This document shows, in pieces, positions 25,229-36,907 of a stretch of 60,715 nt of DNA. The stretch spans positions 1 through 60,715 of the forward strand of contig JAWLCO010000009.1 in the NCBI GenBank assembly GCA_041687075.1, written 5' to 3'. The first letter of the stretch is position 1, and each line of letters starts with the position of its first letter. The DNA is from ZC4RG25 sp041687075. Lineage in GTDB: Bacteria > Pseudomonadota > Alphaproteobacteria > Rhizobiales > Hyphomicrobiaceae. The translations under genes were made by a program, and so were the position numbers. The notes beneath the pieces were generated by a model. That model did not search any database. It was not told the origin of the DNA and saw only the letters and a program-made list of their open reading frames with translations.

Positions 25229-28201
25229 TCAGCCCTGGTCGTTTGCTCCGAAGCGGCGTTGCCACCAGCCGCGGCGCACGGGCTGCTCTGCAGGCGCCGG
25301 TTGCTCCAAGGTTCCGGTCTCCGGTCCGACCACGATCCGCTCGATCACCGGCTCGCTGGCGACCGGTTCGGTGCGGGCGTGACGCTCCGGCTTGGCTTCG
25401 GCGGCAATCTGCTCGACCTGCGGCTCGGCCACGGGCTCGACCGGCTCCACGCCTGTTGCAGCGACAAGCTCCGGCGCTTCCAGTGGCTCTGCGGGCGCCG
25501 ACTCCTCGAAGACTTCCTCTGCAGGAGCGGCTGACGGCTGGGGCTCTGGTGCGGCAGTCGTCTCCGGTGCCTCCGCCGCCGGAGGCTGCTCGCCGCCAGC
25601 CTCGGCCTGGGCCTGCTCCGGAACCGGCGTCTCTGCAGGCACGCCAGGTTCTTCGGGCGCGGCCGCTGTCTCCGGCTCAACCTCCGCAGTCTCGGCCTCA
25701 CCGGCGGCATCTGACTCCGCTGCACGGGCGGCTTCGTCGCGATCGCGGCGGCCGCCCCGGCGACCACGGCGACGGCCACGACGGCTGCGGCGGTCCTCGC
25801 GACCCTCTCCCTCCTCTTCAGCAGCCTCGGCGCCTGACTCGGCTTCCGCAATCTCGGCTTCGGCGGCTCGGGCCTCGGCGACGCCCTCTTCCTCAGACGC
25901 ACCTTCAGCCGAATAAGCCGCTTCCTCACCAGCCCCGTTGCCCGGGACAGGTGCCTCCTGGGCCTCGCCACGCTCACCACGACGGCCGCGGCGGCGACGG
26001 CGGCGGCGTGACTTGCGGCCGTTCTCGGTCTCCTCGGCCAGAGCGGCTTCCTCGTCGCGATCGGCCGCCTCGGGCTCCTCCTCGCCCTCGAAGCCCCAGT
26101 CCATGCTGACAGCACTGCGCTCAGGCTGACGCTGCATGTCCGCAGACCGCGCCGCCTTCTCGATCGCGAAGTTCGCGCCCTGCACCTTGTCGCTGGCCTG
26201 AACGGTGATCGAGATGCCGTAGCGGGACTCCATCTCATTGATGAAGGCGCGCTTGTTGTTGAGAATATAAAGCGCAACCGTCGCCGTCGTCTTGGCGACT
26301 ATGGATGCCGGCGGGCCGGACATCAACGCGTCCTCCATGGCGCGCAGCACGGCGAGAGCGACCGACTCGGTCGAGCGGATGATGCCTGTGCCCTGGCAAT
26401 GCGGGCATTGAGAGGTCGAGCCTTCGAGCACGCCGGTCCTCAAGCGCTGCCGCGACATCTCGAGCAGGCCGAAGTGGCTGATTCGCCCGACCTGGATTCG
26501 CGCCCGGTCGAAGCGCAGCGCCTCCTTGAGACGGCGCTCCACCGCCCGGTTGTTGCGCTTCTCCTCCATGTCGATGAAGTCGATCACGATCAGGCCCGCC
26601 AAATCGCGCAGCTTGAGCTGGCGGGCGATCTCGTCGGCCGCTTCGAGATTGGTATTGAGCGCCGTCTCCTCGATGGAGAACTCGCGCGTGGCCTTGCCCG
26701 AGTTGACGTCGATGGCGACAAGCGCCTCGGTCTGGTTGATGACCAGATAGCCCCCGGATTTCAGGTGAACGTAGGGACTGAACATCGCATTGAGCTGCCG
26801 CTCGATCTGATGGCGGCTGAACAGCGGCTCGGGGTCCTGATACAGCCCGACGTTCTTGACGTGGCTCGGCATCAGCATGCGCATGAAGTCGCGCGCTTCC
26901 TTGTAGGCCGCCTCGCCCGCGACGATGATCTCGTCGATGTCCTTGCTGTAGAGGTCGCGGATCGAGCGCTTGATGAGGTCGCCTTCCTCGTAGACGAGGG
27001 CCGGTGCCGTCGACCGCAGGGTCAGCTCGCGCACATTCTCCCAGAGGCGAAGCAGGTACTCGAAATCGCGCTTGATCTCCTGCTTGGTCCGCGACGCACC
27101 CGCCGTACGGATGATGAGCCCCATCCCTTCCGGCACGTCGAGCTCGGCCGCGATCGCCTTCAGGCGCTTGCGGTCCTGGACGTTGGTGATCTTGCGGCTG
27201 ATGCCGCCGCCGCGAGCCGTGTTGGGCATCAGCACCGTGTACCGGCCGGCGAGCGACAGGTAAGTGGTGAGCGCCGCGCCCTTGCTGCCGCGCTCTTCCT
27301 TGACGACCTGCACCAGCACGACCTGCCGGCGCTTGATCACCTCCTGGATCTTGTAGCTGCGCTGGCGGCGGCGCGGACGCGAGGGCAGTTCTTCCAGTGC
27401 ATCCTCGGAGACGACGTTGTCGACCTGCTCGACATCGCCATTGCCATTGCCGTTGCCATTCTCGGCGCCGTTCCCCTCGACATCCTCGACCCCGACGTCC
27501 TCGACGAGGCCCAGGGGCTTCGGCGCATCGCTCAGATCCGCTTCAGAGCCGTCCTCATCGGAAGCGGCTTCTTCATTCGCGCCGGCACCCTCGACGACGT
27601 GCCCGTTTTCGGCTGTCCCGCTCGGAACGGCCTCTGTCAGGCGTTCCTCGGGCTGCACAGCCTCTGCAACCGTGTGCGGCTCCTGCTCCGGAGCGCCGAC
27701 TTCCTCTTCGGCAGCCGTGGCTGCCGGCTCTGCCTCCGAGGGCGCTTCGGGCTCGGGCGGCAGGAACGCGGTGACATCGACCGCCAGTTCCTCCGGCTCC
27801 TCGCCCTCGGGCTGATCGTCGTCATTCTCGTCACCACCGTCGCTATGCGCCGCCCGCCGCTCGGCCTGCCGGTCGGCCGCGGCGTCGGCTGCCGCTTCCT
27901 CCTCGGCTTCCGCTGCCGCTTCCTCCTCGATCAGCGCCTGACGGTCTGCGATGGGGATCTGGTAGTAGTCGGGATGGATCTCGTTGAAGGCCAGAAAGCC
28001 GTGCCGGTTGCCGCCGTAATCGACGAACGCCGCCTGCAGCGACGGTTCAACGCGCGTGACCTTTGCGAGAAAGATGTTGCCGCGGAGCAGCTTGCGAGCC
28101 GCGGATTCGAAGTCGAACTCCTCTACCCGGCCTCCTTTGAGGACCACGACCCTGGTCTCTTCAGGGTGCGTGGCATCGATAAGCATCTTGTTGCTGGACA
28201 T
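25229..28201 (-). CDS. rne: ribonuclease E/G
   Basis: 990 residues. The endoribonuclease that organises mRNA decay and rRNA/tRNA processing. The S1 domain (GNIFLAKVTRVEPSLQAAFVDYGG...) is split by an acidic Ala/Glu-rich insertion of roughly 200 residues (about 95-285) before QRSYKIQEVIKRRQVVLVQV, as in other alphaproteobacterial RNase E. The catalytic DNase I-like part has AIDVNSG and VIDFIDM with the Mg-binding Asp residues; the Zn-link is CPHCQGTG. The C-terminal ~290 residues are disordered, with two RRRRRRGRRG-type basic patches separated by acidic runs, likely RNA and degradosome contacts. Start ATG 28201. It converges with the TRAP gene. Confidence 0.96.
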   Translation of the reverse strand: MSSNKMLIDATHPEETRVVVLKGGRVEEFDFESAARKLLRGNIFLAKVTRVEPSLQAAFVDYGGNRHGFLAFNEIHPDYYQIPIADRQALIEEEAAAEAEEEAAADAAADRQAERRAAHSDGGDENDDDQPEGEEPEELAVDVTAFLPPEPEAPSEAEPAATAAEEEVGAPEQEPHTVAEAVQPEERLTEAVPSGTAENGHVVEGAGANEEAASDEDGSEADLSDAPKPLGLVEDVGVEDVEGNGAENGNGNGNGDVEQVDNVVSEDALEELPSRPRRRQRSYKIQEVIKRRQVVLVQVVKEERGSKGAALTTYLSLAGRYTVLMPNTARGGGISRKITNVQDRKRLKAIAAELDVPEGMGLIIRTAGASRTKQEIKRDFEYLLRLWENVRELTLRSTAPALVYEEGDLIKRSIRDLYSKDIDEIIVAGEAAYKEARDFMRMLMPSHVKNVGLYQDPEPLFSRHQIERQLNAMFSPYVHLKSGGYLVINQTEALVAIDVNSGKATREFSIEETALNTNLEAADEIARQLKLRDLAGLIVIDFIDMEEKRNNRAVERRLKEALRFDRARIQVGRISHFGLLEMSRQRLRTGVLEGSTSQCPHCQGTGIIRSTESVALAVLRAMEDALMSGPPASIVAKTTATVALYILNNKRAFINEMESRYGISITVQASDKVQGANFAIEKAARSADMQRQPERSAVSMDWGFEGEEEPEAADRDEEAALAEETENGRKSRRRRRRRGRRGERGEAQEAPVPGNGAGEEAAYSAEGASEEEGVAEARAAEAEIAEAESGAEAAEEEGEGREDRRSRRGRRRGRRGGRRDRDEAARAAESDAAGEAETAEVEPETAAAPEEPGVPAETPVPEQAQAEAGGEQPPAAEAPETTAAPEPQPSAAPAEEVFEESAPAEPLEAPELVAATGVEPVEPVAEPQVEQIAAEAKPERHARTEPVASEPVIERIVVGPETGTLEQPAPAEQPVRRGWWQRRFGANDQG

Positions 28202-29007
28202 GTGTTTTGGTCCTTGGCGCGCCGGCTGGGCGTGACACCGCTCATGGCTGGTGAGCCGTAGCCAGTGGTTCGCCGGCCTCGGGCGCGCGTGTTCAGTTGC
28301 TGAGAATTATGAAAACTGGAAAGGGGTCCAGGGCACGCCCGCTGCGACTGCGGTGCGTGTGTCACGCTCGAGCAGAACCGGCGCAGGACAAGCCGCGACT
28401 GACCGCGGAACGCGAGAGGCTGCTGGCTGCGCTGCGATTTTGTGAACGTGTCTTCCATCGGTTACTTGGTGAACCGGCTCTCCGCGCAAGCTCTTTTTGA
28501 AGCTCGATGAAGAGCTGAGCCCGTCGCCGGGCAAGATGAATGGCGCCTCGTTGAAAGTCGCCGCCGGTGCCCCGCCGGCCGCACCCCTTTCCCGGGCAGC
28601 ACAGTCGGGACGACATGTCTCGGGTGGTGGCCTGCAAAACCGCGTGCTCGCTCCATTCCCGGACGTGATGGTGCCGAGGGAAAGGACGCCGCCGCTTGAA
28701 GCCGGCTGTACACCCATGCCGCGCCAGTTGGGCCGTGTACGCGGAGCCTGGCGGACCATCCGAGGCGCAGCAAGTGCTGCCTGCTCATCGTCGTCCGCCG
28801 GTCGCGCCTGAAGACCGAGCCCCGGCACGATTGCAGTATGTGTTTTAAGTGCTCCCCCCAGCCGAAGCAAGAGTGTTGTGGATGTCACGCTTGTCCACCA
28901 GCTGTCTGAGCCCCCCTTGTGCTGCGCCGGTTTGGTCAATAACCCGTTAAGCAGCGGCGCATTTTTGCGACAACAATTGTGAACGGCGCGAGGGCGCGCA
29001 GGGGCGC
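28202..29007. other. 806-base region between divergent rne and amiC
   Basis: It should contain the rne leader (minus strand), which in other bacteria is long and a site of autoregulation, and the amiC promoter. A CATAAT element on the minus strand near 28308-28313 has no matching -35. A hairpin followed by TTTTT (28923-28966) lies just before amiC. Open frames here lack protein-like character. Confidence 0.5.
28923..28966 (+). terminator. terminator-like hairpin in the amiC upstream region
   Basis: TGCGCCG (28923-28929) pairs with CGGCGCA (28955-28961) and is followed by TTTTTG. The 25-base loop is long. Nothing annotated upstream on this strand needs termination, so an attenuator or the end of an unseen small RNA is possible. 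Confidence 0.35.
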
Positions 29008-30291
29008 ATGCGAAACGGGGGGCGAGTGCTCGCCGCCGTCATGGCGGCATTCATCCTGGCGAATCTGGTCGGGCCTGCGAAGCCGCTCGCCCAGGGGAGC
29101 GGCACGGCGGGGTGGACGCTCGAGGTCAACTCGGGCAAAGCGGCCGTCACACGGGCGCAGCTGACGGGGGATGACAACCTGACACGGCTGGTGCTCGACC
29201 TGACGAGCGCGGTCGCCATCAGCGTCTCGACCATGACCGATCCGCACCGCGTCATCCTCGATCTGCCGGAGGTGGATTTCCGCATCGGCACGGCCGCCGG
29301 CCAGAGCGGAAAAGGCCTGATCAAGGCCTTCCGCTACGGTCTGTTCGGTCCCACGCAGTCACGAATCGTCATCGACACCGACGGGCCGGTGCATGTGCAG
29401 AAGGCCCAGGTCGAGGCGGATGGCAGCCGCACGCCGCGCCTTGTTGTCGAGCTCGCCCGGCAGGCGCCCGGCTCCGAGCCCAAAACGGCAGTCGCTCCGC
29501 CGGCTCCCGAGCTGCCCGAGCTGCGGCCCAGCCGGTTCGAAGACACACCGCCCGCCGTGACGCTGCAGGACGGCAAGCCGGTCATCGTGATCGACCCCGG
29601 CCATGGCGGCGTGGATCCCGGCGCAGTCGGACCTGACGGATTACTCGAGAAGAACGTCGTGCTCTCGGTCGCCCGGCGCCTGCGAAACCTGCTCGTCAAG
29701 TCGGGGCGGTACACCGTCGTCATGACACGCAACAGGGACATGTACATCTCTCTCGATCAGCGCGTGCGCACGTCCCAGCGGCACGGGGCGGACCTGTTCA
29801 TTTCGCTGCATGCCGACTCCGTGGCGGAGGAAAGCATTGCGGCGATGGTCAGGGGCGGCAGCATCTACACCCTGTCGGACCGTGCCTCCAACGAGCAGGC
29901 TCGCAGGCTGGCGGAGAAGGAGAACGCTTCCGATATCCTGGCGGGGTTGCCGTCGAGCATGGACGAGGAGCACGACGACGTGCGCAACATCCTCATCGAC
30001 CTGCTGCGCCGGGAGACGGCAAACTTTTCCGCCGACTTCAGCACTCTCCTTGCTGGTGAGTTGCGCAAGCACATCGCACTCGCACGCGACCCGCAGCGTT
30101 CGGCCGCGTTCAGAGTGCTGAAACAAGCTGAAACACCTTCCGTGCTCGTCGAGCTCGGCTACATGAGCAACCTGGAAGATCAGAAGCTGCTCAGGTCGGC
30201 GGTGTGGCAAGATAAAGTGGCCCGCGCCATCCTCGAGGCAATCGATTCGTTCTTCGCCCGGCGGGCCATGGGCGCGGTGCACGCACCGTGA
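29008..30291 (+). CDS. amiC: N-acetylmuramoyl-L-alanine amidase with AMIN domain
   Basis: 427 residues. It cleaves the peptide from N-acetylmuramic acid in septal peptidoglycan, needed to separate daughter cells. A signal peptide (VLAAVMAAFILANLVGPAKPLAQG) is followed by an AMIN domain (about 30-150) that targets the septum and an Amidase_3 domain from about 190. Zn ligands and catalytic residues are visible in IDPGHGGVDPGA, LFISLHADSV and VLVELGYMSN. Start ATG 29008. It is followed after 190 bases by mrcA on the same strand, so a hydrolase and a synthase of peptidoglycan sit together. Confidence 0.95.
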   Translation: MRNGGRVLAAVMAAFILANLVGPAKPLAQGSGTAGWTLEVNSGKAAVTRAQLTGDDNLTRLVLDLTSAVAISVSTMTDPHRVILDLPEVDFRIGTAAGQSGKGLIKAFRYGLFGPTQSRIVIDTDGPVHVQKAQVEADGSRTPRLVVELARQAPGSEPKTAVAPPAPELPELRPSRFEDTPPAVTLQDGKPVIVIDPGHGGVDPGAVGPDGLLEKNVVLSVARRLRNLLVKSGRYTVVMTRNRDMYISLDQRVRTSQRHGADLFISLHADSVAEESIAAMVRGGSIYTLSDRASNEQARRLAEKENASDILAGLPSSMDEEHDDVRNILIDLLRRETANFSADFSTLLAGELRKHIALARDPQRSAAFRVLKQAETPSVLVELGYMSNLEDQKLLRSAVWQDKVARAILEAIDSFFARRAMGAVHAP

Positions 30292-30481
30292 CAATTCTGG
30301 CAGCGGCCGGGGAAAAGCCTATTCTTCTCCCGAACATTCGCAGTTATTCTGAAAGATGTCGTGCGTTCAGCCCGTTTTTCTCCGGAACAAGCTCGGCAAT
30401 CCGTGCTAGTTCTGTTCTCATGCCGTTTTGTTGCCGCTTGGCTGTGTGAGGAAGCCGCAGCCGATCCCGAAAGCGAGGCCC

Positions 30482-33007
30482 ATGCGAGCACCGATCTTGC
30501 CACCGCCTGCTGCGCCGAAGCGGAAGAGAAAGCGCCGGAAGAGCATTCTGCTGAGCCTGCTGGGCTGGGCGTTTGCGGCCGGCGTGGTGGCTTTCGTCGC
30601 AGGATCGGCCGTGGCCGGATATCTGCTCTGGTACGCCTCAAGGGACCTGCCGAGCTACGAAAGTCTTGCGCAGTACGAGCCGCCCGTCATGACGCGCATT
30701 CACGCGCACGACGGACAGCTGATCGCCGAGTATGCCCGTCAGCGGCGCATCTTCGTGCCGATCAACACCATCCCGGAACTCGTCATCCATGCCTTCCTGT
30801 CGGCCGAGGACAAGCGATTCTACGAGCACGGCGGGCTCGACTTCTTCGGCATCGCGCGCGCGGTCATCCGGAACCTGCAGAACCCGGGGCGCCGCCCGGA
30901 AGGTGCATCCACCATTACGCAGCAGGTCGCCAAGAACTTCCTGCTCTCCAGCGAGCAGCGGTACGAGCGTAAGCTGAAGGAGGCCATCCTGGCCATCCGC
31001 ATCGAGCGCGCTTACTCGAAGGACAAGATCCTGGAGTTGTACCTAAACGAGATCTATCTCGGCATCGGGTCCTACGGCGTAGCTGCGGCCGCGCTCAACT
31101 ACTTCAGCAAGGAGCTGGACGAGCTGACGCCCGAGGAGGCCGCCTATCTCGCCGCCCTTCCGAAGGCGCCCAACAATTACCACCCGTTCCGCAACACGCG
31201 TGAAGCGACTGCGCGACGGAACTGGGTTTTGGAGCAGATGGCCGAAAACGGCTACATCTCGCCCGAGCAGGCGGAGGAAGCGAAAGCCAAGCCGCTGCAG
31301 GTCAACCTGCGCCCCTTCGGCGCGCACATCTTTGCGGCCGAGTTCTTCGCCGAGGAGACGCGCCGTTCGCTGCTCGCCCAGTATGGGGAGGATAAGCTCT
31401 ACGGCGGCGGCCTGTCGGTGCGCACGACGCTGAACCCCGACCTGCAGCGCTATGCGCGCAAGTCGCTGATGGACGGCCTTGTCGACTTCGACCGCCAGCG
31501 CGGCTGGCGCGGTCCGGTCGACAAGATCGACGTGGCCGGCGACTGGGGCACCACACTGGCCAAGATGGAAGTGCCCTCGGATATCCAGCCCTGGCGGCTG
31601 GGCGTAGTGCTCGAGACGGGGCGCGAGAAGATCATCGTCGGGCTCAGGCCCGAGCGCCAACCGAACGGAAAGATCCCCGAGACGCGCGAAGCCGTCGAGA
31701 TCGCGTTCGAGGAGATGAAGTGGGCCGGGGCGTTCCGCGGCACCGATAAGGCGAAGGGTCCGGCGCCCAAGAAGCCGGCTGACGTGGTGGCCGCCGGTGA
31801 CGTGATCTACGTTGCGCCCAAGGATCCCAAGGAGCCCACCGGCGCCTGGAGCCTGATGCAGATTCCGGAGGTCGGCGGCGGTATCGTAGCCATGGACCCG
31901 CACACGGGCCGTGTGCTGGCCGTCGTAGGCGGCTTCTCATTCTCGGTCAGCCAGTTCGACCGCGCCATTCAGGCCAAGCGCCAGCCCGGCTCCTCGTTCA
32001 AGCCGCTGGTCTACGCTGCTGCGCTCGACAACGGCTACAAGCCGACCAGCATCGTGCTCGATGCGCCGATCGAGATCGAGCAGGGTCCGGGGCAGGAGGT
32101 CTGGCGCCCAAGGAACTACAACAAGGAAATGTCCTACGGCCCGTCGACGCTGCGCATCGGCATCGAGAAGTCGCGCAACCAGATGACCGCGCGTCTGGCC
32201 CAGGAGCTGGGGATGCCGCTCATCATCGAGTACGCGAAGCGGTTCGGCGCCTACGACGATCTGCTGCCGGTGCTAGCCATGTCGCTCGGTGCCGGTGAAA
32301 CGACGCTGCTCAGGATGGCGGCCGCCTACTCGGTCTTCGCCAACGGCGGTAAGCAGGTCAGGCCGACGTTGATCGACCGCATTCAGGATCGCTGGGGCCG
32401 TACGATCTGGCGGCACGACCAGCGGGAGTGCATCGGCTGCGATGCTGATGAATGGCACGGCCAGGAAGAGCCGGATATCCCCGATGACCGCAAGCAGGTG
32501 CTCGATCCCCACACTGCCTATCAGGTCACGTCAATCCTCGAAGGTGTCATCCAGCGCGGCACGGCAACCAACGTGAAGCGGATGGTGCCGGGCACGCCGC
32601 TGGCCGGCAAGACAGGCACGACGAACGAATCGAAGGATGCCTGGTTCGTCGGCTACGCCCCGGACCTCGTCGTCGGCGTCTACGTCGGCTACGACACGCC
32701 CAAGCCGATGGGCAAGTCTGCGACGGGGGGCCAGGTCGCAGCGCCGATCTTCGGCAACTTCATGAAGCTGGCGCTCGACGGCAAGAAGGTGCCGTTCCGC
32801 GCACCGCCCGGCATTCATACCGTGCCGGTGAACCGCTACACCGGCCTCAGGGCGTCGCCCGGCGAGAAGGACGTGATCTGGGAGGTGTTCAAGCCCGACG
32901 AGGAGCCGGACGATCCTGCCTCGTTCCTTGGCTATGAGACCAGCTCCTACGGAGACGGTGCCGCACCGCCCCGGAATGTGAGCTCCGGTTTCGGCAACGT
33001 TTACTAG
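30482..33007 (+). CDS. mrcA: penicillin-binding protein 1A
   Basis: 841 residues from ATG 30482 (MRAPILPPPAAPKRKRKRRK); the frame extends upstream but without a better start. A basic cytoplasmic tail, a membrane segment at about 25-50, the glycosyltransferase domain (SAEDKRFYEHGGLDFFGI, GASTITQQVAKNFLLS), an OB-like insert (about 300-450) and the transpeptidase with GSSFKPLVY, SRNQMT and KTGTTNESKDAWFVGY. It polymerises and cross-links peptidoglycan in the periplasm. The OB insert and length mark it as PBP1A/MrcA, unlike the shorter class A enzyme at 7947-10232. Confidence 0.95.
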   Translation: MRAPILPPPAAPKRKRKRRKSILLSLLGWAFAAGVVAFVAGSAVAGYLLWYASRDLPSYESLAQYEPPVMTRIHAHDGQLIAEYARQRRIFVPINTIPELVIHAFLSAEDKRFYEHGGLDFFGIARAVIRNLQNPGRRPEGASTITQQVAKNFLLSSEQRYERKLKEAILAIRIERAYSKDKILELYLNEIYLGIGSYGVAAAALNYFSKELDELTPEEAAYLAALPKAPNNYHPFRNTREATARRNWVLEQMAENGYISPEQAEEAKAKPLQVNLRPFGAHIFAAEFFAEETRRSLLAQYGEDKLYGGGLSVRTTLNPDLQRYARKSLMDGLVDFDRQRGWRGPVDKIDVAGDWGTTLAKMEVPSDIQPWRLGVVLETGREKIIVGLRPERQPNGKIPETREAVEIAFEEMKWAGAFRGTDKAKGPAPKKPADVVAAGDVIYVAPKDPKEPTGAWSLMQIPEVGGGIVAMDPHTGRVLAVVGGFSFSVSQFDRAIQAKRQPGSSFKPLVYAAALDNGYKPTSIVLDAPIEIEQGPGQEVWRPRNYNKEMSYGPSTLRIGIEKSRNQMTARLAQELGMPLIIEYAKRFGAYDDLLPVLAMSLGAGETTLLRMAAAYSVFANGGKQVRPTLIDRIQDRWGRTIWRHDQRECIGCDADEWHGQEEPDIPDDRKQVLDPHTAYQVTSILEGVIQRGTATNVKRMVPGTPLAGKTGTTNESKDAWFVGYAPDLVVGVYVGYDTPKPMGKSATGGQVAAPIFGNFMKLALDGKKVPFRAPPGIHTVPVNRYTGLRASPGEKDVIWEVFKPDEEPDDPASFLGYETSSYGDGAAPPRNVSSGFGNVY

Positions 33008-33098
33008 GACAACGGCCCCGACGCGTTTACACGGCAGCGCAACGCCCCTATATCAGCGGCATCCAGACACAACCCAATCGCGACCCGAGGAGGCTGCC

Positions 33099-34233
33099 AT
33101 GCGGGCAGAGCCACAGAAGCACGTTGACGACATCCGCCAGTCACTGGCTCTCCTACGGAGGCATCTTTGACTGGGATACAGCCGAAGCACGACTGGCCGA
33201 GCTGAACGCACGGGCCGAGGACCCGAGCCTGTGGAGTGATGCGCGCGCGGCGCAGAAGATCATGCGCGAGCGCCAGTCGCTCGAGCGCCAGATCTCGTCT
33301 TACAAGCAGCTGGAACAGGATCTCGAGGACGCCATCACGCTGATCGAGCTCGGCGAGGCCGAAGATGACGAGGCGACGATCGCCGAGGGCGAGGCTGCGC
33401 TCAAGTCGCTGAGCGAGAAGGCGCAGAAGCGTGAGATCGAAGCTCTGCTGTCGGGTGAGGCTGACGGCAACGACGCCTACCTCGAGATCCATGCCGGCGC
33501 CGGTGGCACCGAGAGCCAAGACTGGGCCGAGATGCTCACGCGCATGTATATTCGGTGGGCCGAGGACCACGGGTTCAAGGTGACCATGGTGGAGGCGAGC
33601 GCGGGCGAAGAGGCGGGCCTCAAATCGGCCACTCTCGAGATCAAGGGCGAAAACGCCTACGGCTGGCTGAAGACCGAATCAGGCGTGCACCGGCTGGTGC
33701 GCATCTCTCCCTTCGACTCCAATGCGCGGCGGCATACGAGCTTCGCCTCGGTGTGGGTCTACCCGGTGATCGACGAGAACATCGACATCGAGATCAACGA
33801 AGGCGAGTGCCGGATCGACACCTATCGCGCGTCAGGCGCTGGCGGTCAGCACGTCAACACGACGGACTCGGCGGTGCGCATCACGCACTTGCCGACCGGT
33901 ATCGTCGTGGCCAGCCAGCAGGAGCGCTCGCAGATCAAGAACCGCTCCATCGCCTGGGCCATGCTGCGCGCCCGCCTCTACGACCTCGAGCTGAAGAAGC
34001 GCGAGGAGAAGGCGAACGCCGAAGCCGCCAACAAGACCGAGATCGGCTGGGGCCACCAGATCCGTTCCTACGTGCTGCAACCCTATCAGCTCGTGAAGGA
34101 CGTCCGGACAGGCGTTGAAAGCGGCAATCCGCAAGCTGTTCTCGACGGCGACCTCGATCCTTTCATCGAAGCTGCCTTGGCTCATCGGCTGAAGGATGAT
34201 CAGCCGGCGCAGCCGGTTAAGGATCTGGACTGA
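33099..34233 (+). CDS. prfB: peptide chain release factor 2 (programmed +1 frameshift)
   Basis: Releases the polypeptide at UGA and UAA. The first 23 codons run from ATG 33099 (MRAEPQKHVDDIRQSLALLR) to CTT 33165-33167, then an in-frame TGA (33168-33170); the rest of the protein continues in the +1 frame from GAC 33169 (DWDTAEARLAELNARAED). The joined product is 377 residues, normal for RF2. The GGQ motif is in ASGAGGQHVNTTDSAVRITH; the stop-recognition region SPFDSN and EEKANAEAANKTEIGWGHQIRSYV are as expected. A CTATAT box about 55 bases upstream may be the -10. Confidence 0.96.
33156..33171 (+). other. prfB programmed +1 frameshift site
   Basis: CGGAGGCATCTTTGAC: an internal Shine-Dalgarno-like GGAGG sits three bases before CTT TGA C, the classical RF2 autoregulatory slippery site. 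When RF2 is scarce the ribosome slips from CUU to UUU and avoids the UGA. Confidence 0.95.
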
Positions 34234-34289
34234 AATAGCTGGGCATAGGCAGCTCAAGGCGCCCGTCACGCTTCCACAACACTCGTCGT

Positions 34290-34692
34290 CTAGATCGCCT
34301 TGAGAACCCGATCGATGGCCGCGACCTCTGCGGTGGACCATTCGGCCAAAGCTTCGTTCGAGTATCCGCTCCAGGTAATCCCGGAGGAATGATGTCTTGG
34401 ATCTGGCCTGGCTCGATGCCACGATTTCGAGCGCCCGAGGCAGGAAGTAGCGGACTTCGCTGGCGTTGAAGGCACCGTCGTAGTGTGCCGCGGTGATATA
34501 CTCGAGGTTGGCCTCGATCGCATCAGCAGGCAACTCGCGCAACGGCGTTGCCGTGAGAGTGCCATACAGCCGAGCATGCTCCTCATCACTTGCTCCGACC
34601 TTTGCGGCGAAATCGATTGCAGCGCCGATTTTACGGTTTGCGAACGCCCGGTAGGCACTCTCGACCGCCAATCGGAGCTCAGGATGGATCAT
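34290..34692 (-). pseudogene. frameshifted hypothetical gene
   Basis: From ATG 34692 one frame encodes MIHPELRLAVESAYRAFANR... through EVRYFLPRALEIVASSQARSK, a plausible helical protein of about 110 residues. Near 34340-34385 the coding character moves to another frame, which ends ALAEWSTAEVAAIDRVLKAI and stops at 34290. The two halves together resemble one protein of about 133 residues with a normal end. Either a recent frameshift broke the gene or the assembly has an indel. I do not recognise the family. Confidence 0.5.
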
Positions 34693-34803
34693 GGCCGGAG
34701 CGGGAGACAGGGACTCGGCTGGATTCAATTGCAACTAGCGGAACCGCCGGCCCCGCCGCATGTCTTCAGCTCCGCCTGCGCGTCGCTGGCAACGGGCGCC
34801 CGG

Positions 34804-34829
34804 CCCTCTCCCTGGAAGCAGGGAGAGGG
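34804..34829. repeat. palindromic repeat (family A variant), intergenic
   Basis: CCCTCTCCCT and AGGGAGAGGG form a 10-base stem with a 6-base loop. It lies just past the thiC stop and may serve as its terminator; the CCTCACCC tail of the other copies is missing. Confidence 0.7.
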
Positions 34830-34856
34830 ATAGAGAAAGGACGCAAATGGACGAGG

Positions 34857-36806
<1,950 letters not shown>

Positions 36807-36907
36807 CTCTTCACTCCCGGATCGGCGCAGGTCGCTCATCGACGACGCGCGCATGTCGCTGATCGCTCGAAATCCCGGAATGCGTCGGTGAAGGAGGTCT
36901 TGTGTAC

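Noticed and set aside
26399..28261. A 620-codon plus-strand frame opposite rne.
   Set aside because: RNase E on the minus strand is unmistakable; the frame has no domain.
28307..28939. A 210-codon minus-strand frame in the rne-amiC gap.
   Set aside because: No good start signal, Arg/Pro-rich random composition, no family; it lies in the probable rne leader.
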